Positions 55,928 through 64,000 of a DNA stretch of 64,000 nucleotides are shown in pieces; within the stretch, counting starts at the first letter, position 1, and the number at the start of each line of letters is the position of its first letter. Position numbers and translations under genes: made by a program. The stretch is from assembly GCF_001653235.2 (NCBI RefSeq), contig NW_019154044.1, positions 248,001 through 312,000 of the forward strand, read 5' to 3'. Below the pieces are notes generated by a model, which made no database searches, was not told the DNA's origin, and saw only the letters and a list, made by a program, of their open reading frames with translations. This DNA comes from Pochonia chlamydosporia 170 (Eukaryota; Ascomycota; Sordariomycetes; Hypocreales; Clavicipitaceae).

Positions 55928-57351
55928 TCATTTGGTGACTAATCGTCCACACGTCAAAGGAGCCATTTACGTTGCCACGTTTTCCGTCCACTATAACTCA
56001 ATAAGGGCTGTGGCTCTATCAACGTGAATCCATTTAGTCGGTGGTATCAGCCATTCCGCCGGCGCCCTTGGCGCCATAAAGCTGTATTGGGATGGATAAT
56101 TTTTTTTTCCCCCAGTAATGTAGTAGCGTGCTCTACCGCTAGTGACCTTTACGAGGTGTAACTTTCACGGGTAAGGTTCGCCCCTGTGTTATCTGCCAGT
56201 TCAGACTTTTTTCCTTCATTATTTTAGCAGAAAAAAAAAATTTAACTAATTGACTGATCGTGAATATCGATGAATTGACAAGGGGTTCAGTGTCTGTTGT
56301 AACAGTAAAAGGCTCCTTATTGGCTGTGTATACCAGCCGTGTTATCAAAGACGTCGAATGCATGGTTTTTGGTGGCCTGGAAATTCGACCCACAGTGGCA
56401 AGCTGATGACAGCTCCGGGGTAGGGAGAATACTGACAGGGCAGAGTTGTATACTGGTGGAGTCAGCGGGGCTTCCCGGCGCTACAGACGGGTTCTCCGCT
56501 GAGACGGCTGGATAGATGGGCCATTGGGAGCGAGCGTACGGAATTTGCAGTGATGCAGAAAGGCCACTATGCAATGCAACCTTTCCATTGGGCAGTTATT
56601 CCTGCAGAGAAAGCCAATTGACTGGCCATGCTTAACACAAGTTTGTACGCCATGTGGCTGTAAGCTTCCATATGATTCGATGACGACTTAATGCAGTGAA
56701 TCTCTTCCACTTCCTAATTGGGACATTGCGGGTCCGTCAATCCAGTTCACAATGGATGCTGGTTCCACACACCAGAAAATCAAGTTCGGCACAATTACTC
56801 CGTCACTCAGCAGGATCATCACACCTCCATTCCAAATTCTCCAGGAGTTGTGCGGGGAGGCGAGGAGGCTTTAGACGGGAACGGCCCGCAGCATTGTTAG
56901 TTCCCCTCAAGGTTCCCTTATCCAAGACCAATGGTTAATCTCTTTCCCATCGCTTACCCCGGACTACGGATCCAATCAAGCTCGGTGGCTGAAGCCACAA
57001 GAGAGAAGGTGCACAGATGTTGTGACGGTTTTGTGTCTCCACAACATGTATGGTCAACATTAATAAAGACCATGCCCTCGCTTCTGAGACATGCTTGGTC
57101 CTTGACTCCCCAACAAAGGCGCACTACTGGCATTTGACATCCCGTCCGCCTCACTTTCCCGTCTTGGGTATGGACACTGGTTGTGTGGATGGGAGTAGGT
57201 GGCTTTTGGTTTGGTCATCGGTGCGCAGTATTCAAGCATAGCATGATTTCTGACTGACCACCGACAAGAGGTGGCTTGTACATAAAGCAATGTCTTTTTC
57301 TCATTGGCAAATCAACGGAACACGTGTCCCTGTTGTGTACATGTTTTCTAC
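55928..57351. other. Long spacer, nothing recognised
   Basis: About 1.4 kb with homopolymer runs near 56,101 and 56,230. No convincing gene. Confidence 0.4.
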
Positions 57352-58635
57352 CTAAGCTGGAGGCTTGTTAGCACTGCAAGCGGTGCCAGACTTGCCTATG
57401 CCATCGGGCACAAAGTCTGGCTTTCCACCGAGTGACCCAAAGATGTCGCCGATGTAATTGTCTGGCCGGATGCCCTGCTCGAATTTGGAGGTCCAGCGCG
57501 CCAGAATAGCGTCGATGATCTTGACTCCAGTGTTGTACAAGTTCCGCACTGCAGGCTCCAAACCTCCACTATCCATGATCCAGGGCAGCTGCGGAGGCAC
57601 ATCAGTTGTAGGTTCCCGGTCAAAGTTTGACGCTGCCCGCATGAGTATGATGCGCGAGAAATCGACTTTTTCCTGGAGCGCTGCTCTCAGCAACGCGCAT
57701 AAAATTGCCGTGTCTTCCTGGGCCGTCATGGCGTAGTTGCCCTTGCCTGCTGTATAAACCTTGGCGACATTATCCATGGATTCGGAGAGGTAGAACCCAT
57801 GCCAAAAGGTGTTGGATGAGAGCACATCCCCTTCCAGAATGCTGGGAGCGAGAGTGGCAGCCTGGTACATGTCGTTGGGGGAATCCGCGTACTTGACCCG
57901 GGTCGCTGCGGCCTCTTTCGAGTCCTCGAGGATCGCCTGTCGGGCAAGCTCCATGGACATCTGCCGGAGGTTGTCATTGAGCTCATAAACCTCGGAGCCG
58001 TGGACACCGAGCGGAAACGAGTTTGGTGTTTTTGCACCCATGGGCACGTAGCCGGACTGCCATGACGAGGGAATCTCCCTCGCGTCCCACTCCATCTGGG
58101 TATCTACCTGTACTGCAAACCGAGCAAACGCCACCCCTCCAAGCGTGGTTATCCTGGGATTCCCACCTGCAATCCCACTGAGGATAAAGTAGGTTTTGGT
58201 AAAGTCAAACCGCCCTGAGGAGATGAGGTTGTTGACGGACAAGGCGGCGTTGATAACTGTGATGCATTCCTGATTATTATCGACGGTACGAGGTATTGAT
58301 GCGACGTCCGAGGGGACCACCCACGTGCTGTGCCTACGATAAGCAGGCAGACAGAGCCGTCCGCAGTGGAATGCACATCGCCAAAGCCCCGAGAAAGACC
58401 TGGCAAAGGTATCTTACGGGAAAGTTTGACTGTAGCATCATTGGAGAGCCAGTGATCAGCTTCTTCCTGGCACTATACAGTCAATAAGAATTAGAAGACG
58501 GTCATTTGCACATCAAAGAGGTGAATATGAGATGGCGAGGCATACCATTGCGAAAATGAAAACCTTGGGAGCCTCAACGGAAGTTGCTGAGCCGCCGCCG
58601 TTCGTGAACTGGTGGATCAAGTAATGCAATGCCAT
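57352..58635 (-). CDS. Purine nucleoside permease (NUP family)
   Basis: Three exons (58635-58546, 58472-58325, 58256-57352) join over 73- and 68-bp introns to 380 residues. Splicing restores KVFIFAMCQEEADHWLSN, IPLPGLSRGFGDVH and CLLIVGTALINAAL, all standard NUP blocks. TYFILSGIAGGNP and GGVAFARFAVQVD follow. The family was described as a nucleoside transport protein in Candida and resembles nucleoside phosphorylases in fold. Many members carry a signal peptide. None is seen here, so a further upstream exon cannot be excluded. Confidence 0.88.
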
Positions 58636-59210
58636 TGTTACACATGAAGGATGTATCGATCGATTGATTGGAATGACATACGCCGAAATCTGGGTTACGG
58701 GCTGAGGGCAATGAGGAAGATGGATGGGAAAGGAGGCAGTGAGAAGGTGAAAGTACAAAGGAAGTGAGAGGTGGGAACAAATTGCAATTAAGAGGCTCTC
58801 ACAAGTGGCATCTCACCTGGGACAGGACGGTTATGTAGGCGTTGCTAACGATGAAGCGGTAGGTACAGTAATTACAGGCCGTCGAATGCTACCCCGTAAG
58901 CACACAGGTACCTATCTTTAGGCTCTCTAACAGAGTATCACCCTGTGTAAGGAGTACCAGGTATCAGCGCATCCCAGCCTAGCGAGCCTGCTGCTCGTTC
59001 TGCCTAACCAGGCAAACTCTGTCCTTTCTGCCTTATCAGGCACACTGGAACCCTCAGTACGTACCCGCAATTTCTCCCTTCATGCCTTGTGCAAACCCCT
59101 GAGACACGGCACACCTACAAATACATCGCAGCGTAACATCTAGTCAAATCTACTTTTCCCTTTCCCGCTGCCGCTTCACATCCTCACTTCCATTCTCTGC
59201 CTCTGCATTC
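58636..59210. other. Divergent promoter region
   Basis: Lies between the NUP gene and the Dabb gene. C+T-rich stretch near 59,140-59,200 just before the Dabb start, as common in fungal promoters. Confidence 0.4.
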
Positions 59211-59832
59211 ATGTATTGCAAGGTTGGAGATCTCTGGACTGGTTTTGGCCGCACTGCAATCCTAGTCACTACGACCTTCATTCTCACCACAGCACTCTAC
59301 TTCAGCCAGGCTCTGCCTTTCGACGTCTCAACCCACGAGATGACCGTCACCCACATTCTCCTGGTCTCTTTCAAACCGTCTGTTTCGCAGGATACCGTTG
59401 ATTCGGTGAGCTGCCTAATACAGCGGAGCACACGCTTGGCCTAACTGGAGAAAACAGATTTGCAAGCGAATCATTGCCTTCAAGGAGACTTGCCTTCATC
59501 CCGACACGGGTAAACCCTATGTCCTCGCCACAAGCGGTGGCATCAACAACAATCCTGAGCACAGCAACGTCGGTCATGCCTACACACCTACTATCTCCAG
59601 CCCTGCGAGCTCATTTTTACTTCCCTTATACAATCCCGCCGTTTAGACTGCTAACGTTTCGTTCTGACAGAAAAATATGACCCACGGGTTCATCATTGAG
59701 TTTCAGAACGAAGCTGACCGCCAGTACTTCCTGGATGTTGACCCAGCCCACAAGGCATTCGTCGAGCACATTGACCCAAACAACAATGATTTTCTCACGC
59801 TAGATTTTACAGATGGCGTGTATGGCGCCTAA
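59211..59832 (+). CDS. Stress-response A/B-barrel (Dabb) protein with N-terminal membrane anchor
   Basis: Three exons (59211-59405, 59458-59568, 59671-59832) join in phase 0 to 155 residues. The first exon gives one hydrophobic segment (residues 15-35), probably an anchor or signal. The Dabb domain follows: VTHILLVSFKPSVS, HPDTGKPYVLATSGG, MTHGFIIEFQ and DVDPAHKAFVEHI. Family members are dimeric barrels linked to stress or to small-molecule metabolism. A paralogue with the same exon structure lies 860 bp downstream. Confidence 0.85.
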
Positions 59833-60691
59833 ATATGAGGCTCTGGTAGGCCCTGGAGGTCCAGTGTCTGCACTTGTTTAGAAAAAGGGTTCAGAAGCTA
59901 TGGCACCCAGACTGAGTGTATGCCAGATATTCTTACGGGCCTTACTGGCATGGGGTGTGTTTCGATGGTGGGAGTATACAATAGATTACCGGTCTCACGT
60001 CTCTTACGTCTCTTAGCACGATAATATTGTGCTGATGTTGGGTGTGTGCGTATTCCATGGTTACCTTTTTTCTTCCCCAAACCATTTCGTGTACATTCTC
60101 GGTGACTTTACCCCTGTCACTATCTTTATATCCGTTACCTCTTATCGTTGTATGCACACGCTCCATGACTCCCAGGAAGTGTGCAATTAAAAGGGCGCTA
60201 AAATGTTTGATAATCGGGGTTGTTCTAATTCACGATTAGCTTTGTAATGGATTATGGGACCAAAATTGATGATCTTATTGATCTATTCTTGTGTTCGTGC
60301 GTAATCGGTTTGGGAGCGGGCAGAGAGTACGAGCATTTGGCACCACCACAACTCAATCAATGCACATTTCCCAGATCTTAAGCTCATTTAGTATCTGTGC
60401 CCAATAGTGTTTGTTTTAGTGGGTGGTCTACACCTCTTGAATTCCCGCCACCACCGTTGCCGCAGCCTCATTTCCCACTGAGACTTTCGGCAGTGCGCCA
60501 TGTTTCGGCCGCTGAAATGACGACCAATGAGACGCCCATTTGAAGCTATATCCTTGCAGAACAGGCAGCGAAATTTCAACCAAGCATAATTTTGTCGTTT
60601 GGTCGCTGTGACTAGTGCCGACCCTCTTGGAAGTGCTTAACGTGATGCCATCTCCTGCCCGCTCAATTCATATCCGTATCTTCCCACTGAA
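59833..60691. other. Spacer between tandem Dabb copies
   Basis: No gene recognised. Confidence 0.4.
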
Positions 60692-61286
60692 ATGTTGACA
60701 GCAAGTGGTCCTCCTGCCACCCGTTCAGGCCACATTCTAATTGCTCTCTTCACCATCGTTTTCATTCTGAGCACCGGCATCTGGGATGTGTCGCCATCTC
60801 GACATAGAACACCCAACATACCAATTACGCATATCCTTCTGGTCTCCTTCAAACCTACAGCCTCTCGCGAGACGATCGAGAAACTATCTGTTCAATTTAA
60901 AAGTGTTATGTCTTAATGAGCGTCCAACTAAGCCAGTGTCTGGATTTGCAAGCAGATAATTGCATTCAAAGACGACTGTGTAAACGCGAAGACGGGGAAG
61001 CCGTATATTCTCGCAACAAAAGGCGGCATGAACAACAACCCTGAATGCAGTAATATGAGTCTGCAGAGAAAACCTCAACCCATTTGATCTTTGCGAGCTC
61101 AAGTATACCCAAATACAGAAAAACATGACACATGGATTTGTCGTGGAATTCAAGAATAAAGTCGACCGGCAGTACTTCTTGGACGTTGATCCAGCTCATA
61201 AGAGATTTGTAGAGCGTATTGACCACAAAAATAATAACTTCCTCACGTTGGATTTCATCGATGGTGTCTACTATACACCCACTTGA
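60692..61286 (+). pseudogene. Second Dabb copy with damaged splice sites
   Basis: Colinear with the upstream Dabb gene: an N-terminal hydrophobic exon, then ITHILLVSFKPTAS, then TGKPYILATKGG, then MTHGFVVEFK and DVDPAHKRFVERI. All three exon bodies remain readable. The first intron lacks the donor and acceptor at the positions used by copy 1. At the second intron the donor reads ATGAGT where GT is required. Without splicing the frame stops early. Probably a recent tandem duplicate that has lost function; use of cryptic sites cannot be excluded. Confidence 0.65.
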
Positions 61287-62148
61287 GGTGTGGCTGAGTG
61301 GCAGATTTAGAGACCACGGTTTCGTTGAAGTAGATGAGTGATACAATTGTGAGAAATGGTACACGTATTGATTGAGACTGGACCTTCAAGCGTACATTAT
61401 GCGAATGTGCACGACCATACGAGTTTACCAATTCCCATAACGATAAACGCTTCGCAATGCTCAGTTGCAAAATCAACGCGTTTTGAAGCGCCATCTACGA
61501 ATCCAGATAGGAAAACTGCGCATCAACTCTGCGGGCTGCGGAGTTATGCAAAGCAACGAATCTGGTCACCCTCGTATTTGAACGCAAGCAGCCATGTCAA
61601 TTTACCATGCACCCAAATCATACTCACCGAAGAAGGCCTGTCCCTGTCTGATATCTTGCAATGAGGAGCCACACGCTGCGGCTTCCCCGTCTCAGCCCAG
61701 TGATGGAACGCGAGTCCGGGTAATCGGGCAAAGTCGCCATGCAAAGAGAAGAGGGGTTGGCCGGTAGCTATCTCGCTTCGAACTGGAACGGGCAGGATCG
61801 GCGCATCTCGAGCTGTAGTCCTTGACCAGACTTTTGGGTGGCTGAGACCTTGGGGTTCTTCCGCGTGAATAACGGCTGAGGTTTTGGGTATCAGCACATC
61901 GGGCCGAAGAATGGCCCAATTCCTGCCATTCCATGCCTCGAAAGTTGCGTCACATTAATCCCGCTGCCTGAGCGGCTAAACCCAACGTTATTGGTCAACG
62001 CAGAAAAGCAACAGGCCAGAGTGAAACTGCGATTTACTGGTATCTCGGCAGCTTGCATTGGATTCCACTGGCTTGATACGTGAATCATTTGTCAATCCTT
62101 GCCATCCGGTAATAAAGCTGATTTGACGATCGCCCAGAATCCGTGTGA
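61287..62148. other. Intergenic, nothing recognised
   Basis: Open frames on the minus strand between 61,544 and 61,934 show no conserved content. Confidence 0.4.
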
Positions 62149-63262
62149 TCATTTCCTTTGCTTATTATCTCCAAACACAAGACACCTAAGCTCAATACTG
62201 CTTCTTGGAATCTGAGATCCTGACCGTGGATCGCGAAACCCTGTGTGCGGCGCGCCTGCTTTATGTTATTAGCTTTGATCGGGGAAAACGAACTAATAAA
62301 CTGACAATATGCGACACGGTCCTCTTGGTTATTATCGTAAATCTTGAGGAGAGCGACATCCTTCCAAGTCATCTTCGAACGGTAGTACCACCTGTGTCGC
62401 TTGGATGCTATAATTTCGAACGCTTCTTCGGCATAATGGGGAAAGATGACGTCAACTGGCACAAAATCTTGGGCAGTGACTGAAGTGAAGGAGCAGGCAG
62501 CTAGTGGATAACTCTCCACAACCGGGACGAGCGGGCGCCAGATACTTTATGTTTGGAAGTGTATTAGCTTCACAAATGATAGTCCTGTGTTTCTACTTAC
62601 TTGATTAGGCGGCATCTTCCTCTGAGGAGCTCATCTGCCCGCATGCCCATGTGTAGCTTAATCCTGCCGATCGCGGACCTTGGTGTCTGATCTATCACAA
62701 GTTAGCTTAGAAAGTTGCTCCTTTCATAGATCATGAACTTTATACCGCAGTGAACTCGCCGTGCTACGTCCACAAACCCTTTGATGCCTAGAGCTCGACT
62801 GTGCTCATGCCTCAGAGCAAAGTCAAAGACGAAGACTTCCGAACAATCAAGATGGGTTGTCAGCCAGTTAGACATGGTATTGATGTAAGTCTGCAAGTCT
62901 TCTATAAACATGGGCCCATGGTAGACGTCCGGTACGAATTGAAACCCGTCCTTGTCCAGGCTGAAAAGCGTTTCGTGCCCAGCAATATCTGTTATGACAA
63001 CTTGATGATATTGCCCCCCGAAATTCAACTGAGCTTGATTTGGCACCAGTGGGGGTATTTTAGAGGCATAAGGCTTTTCATGTATGTACCTCTCTGTGTC
63101 AGCGAAATATTGAAGGAAGCTGGTGGTGCGTGCTACAGTATCCTTGAGCCTGGAGTCAGAGCCTTCATTCTGTAGCCACTCTAGAATCAATTTTTCGTCA
63201 TTAAGGATTCGTGGAACAGCTGTAATGGAATCTAAATCATGTTCAGCGATCTTATCTTTCAT
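62149..63262 (-). CDS. CmcJ/AsaB-like oxygenase (hydroxylase/desaturase family)
   Basis: Four exons (63262-62746, 62691-62601, 62544-62306, 62255-62149) join over 50-56 bp introns to 317 residues. The blocks appear in family order: TLFSLDKDGFQFV, EVFVFDFALRHEH, VHCDQTPRSA, LINIWRPL, RHRWYYRSKMTWKDVALLKIYD, APHTGFRDP and SSIELRCLVF. HCD and the later histidine in PHTGF would be the metal ligands. Family members (AsaB, CmcJ, CTB9, NvfI-related) hydroxylate or desaturate secondary metabolites with iron and 2-oxoglutarate. No biosynthetic partner gene is visible in the window. All introns had to be placed to recover the family pattern, which supports the model strongly. Confidence 0.88.
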
Positions 63263-64000
63263 TGTTATGTGTTTTAGACAAACTGTACTCAGCTGGCCAC
63301 CGCATAGGCCAGTCCAACCAGGGCTTTTCGAACCGCTGGTCGTTGTTGAATTGCCACACACACCAAGGCAGAGTTTTAGGACAGCCACTCTTTGGCGGCC
63401 ACCATTTTCTCCAGGGCTGGGCACGATGGTCTCCTGCAGTCACATCTCGCGGGTCGTGTTGATCTGTTGCTTGAAGGAACTGTCGCATCTCTCGAGATTT
63501 GTTGGTGAGGTCGATAAATCTTACCCTTGTGAGGCTATGCTTTGTGAAAGGAGAACAGCATGGCAGGTATCCAAATTTGCTCAGCTTCGGCTTGTCATCC
63601 ACCCCTCATACCACTAGCCAACCCACCTGGCAAGCTATCACCAGCATGACGTGTTGATGCAACCATGTTCAGCCAACCCTGGCGTCCGGAAACAATGTTG
63701 GTTCCCATCAACCGACGGGGACTACCGCACAACAATAGGACCTCGGTGTACTACGGGATCAAAAGAACCCATTGGGTCTCAAGGAGGCAAGACCACCCAG
63801 CCTTTCAAAGTCGCTTTCGGAAGTTTAGCAGTGACGAAGTGGGAAAGTTGACGTCCAATCTGCGTAGGAACTTATTATGCCGCGACTTTATTCCCTGCCT
63901 AACAAGAATTCCATTTTACATCTGGAGGGTCTGAAAATTTCCATCCAGATGCAACAATTTTATCCATCCTAGAGCCCATAACTGAGAAGCAGGTACTTGA
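63263..64000. other. Right edge, nothing firmly recognised
   Basis: A minus-strand frame at 63,602-63,252 (tryptophan-rich, 116 codons) lies just upstream of the oxygenase start but matches nothing known and may be chance. Confidence 0.3.

Noticed and set aside
61280..61330. Possible tRNA (GGTGTGGCTGAGTGGCAGATT..)
   Set aside because: The D-arm-like start is not followed by an anticodon stem or a GGTTCGA T-arm.

Overview
The window comes from a filamentous ascomycete, most likely Pezizomycotina. Genes are single or small multi-exon units with introns of about 40-120 bases, GT..AG ends and CTAAC/CTGAC/CTAAG-type branch sites. The families seen are typical of this group: SUR7/PalI, SRPK-like kinase, patatin-NB-ARC-TPR NLR, CmcJ/AsaB-like oxygenase, DUF3435 (FluG-domain) tyrosine recombinase, Tad-like LINE and Hop-like MULE. 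Most gene models below were built by joining reading frames across introns by eye. Where coordinates span introns, the exon limits are in the evidence text. Joined models were required to keep frame over their whole length.

Left part (1 to about 37,000) is A+T-richer and full of accessory genes. It holds an MFS efflux pump (5' end outside the window), a small secreted protein, an F-box protein, a decayed SDR, a JmjC protein beside a stand-alone patatin-like phospholipase, a broken tubby-like gene, an alpha/beta hydrolase, three small membrane proteins, a ferric reductase, a J-domain fusion protein, and a run of small coiled-coil genes with a MADS-like mini-gene. At its right edge is a seven-exon, 818-residue DUF3435 tyrosine recombinase (34,197-36,989, minus) with all expected catalytic residues. 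DUF3435 recombinases are the captains of Starship giant transposons: they sit at one end of the element and are transcribed into the cargo. Here the captain points left, so the cargo would be the region to its left. That region carries a ferric reductase (FRE) and a patatin-like phospholipase (PLP), two gene classes known to be enriched in Starships. The left end of such an element is not identified.

Right part (about 37,200-64,000) looks more like ordinary chromosome with later insertions. It has SUR7/PalI, a conserved small protein, an SRPK-like kinase, a decayed Tad-type LINE, a complete patatin-NB-ARC-TPR NLR, a Nudix hydrolase, a complete Hop-like MULE DNA transposon (73-bp perfect inverted repeats, 9-bp target duplication), a purine nucleoside permease, a tandem pair of stress-response A/B-barrel (Dabb) genes of which the second is broken, and a CmcJ/AsaB-like oxygenase.

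No tRNA, rRNA or CRISPR array was recognised. Function calls rest on motifs recognised by eye; no database search was run.
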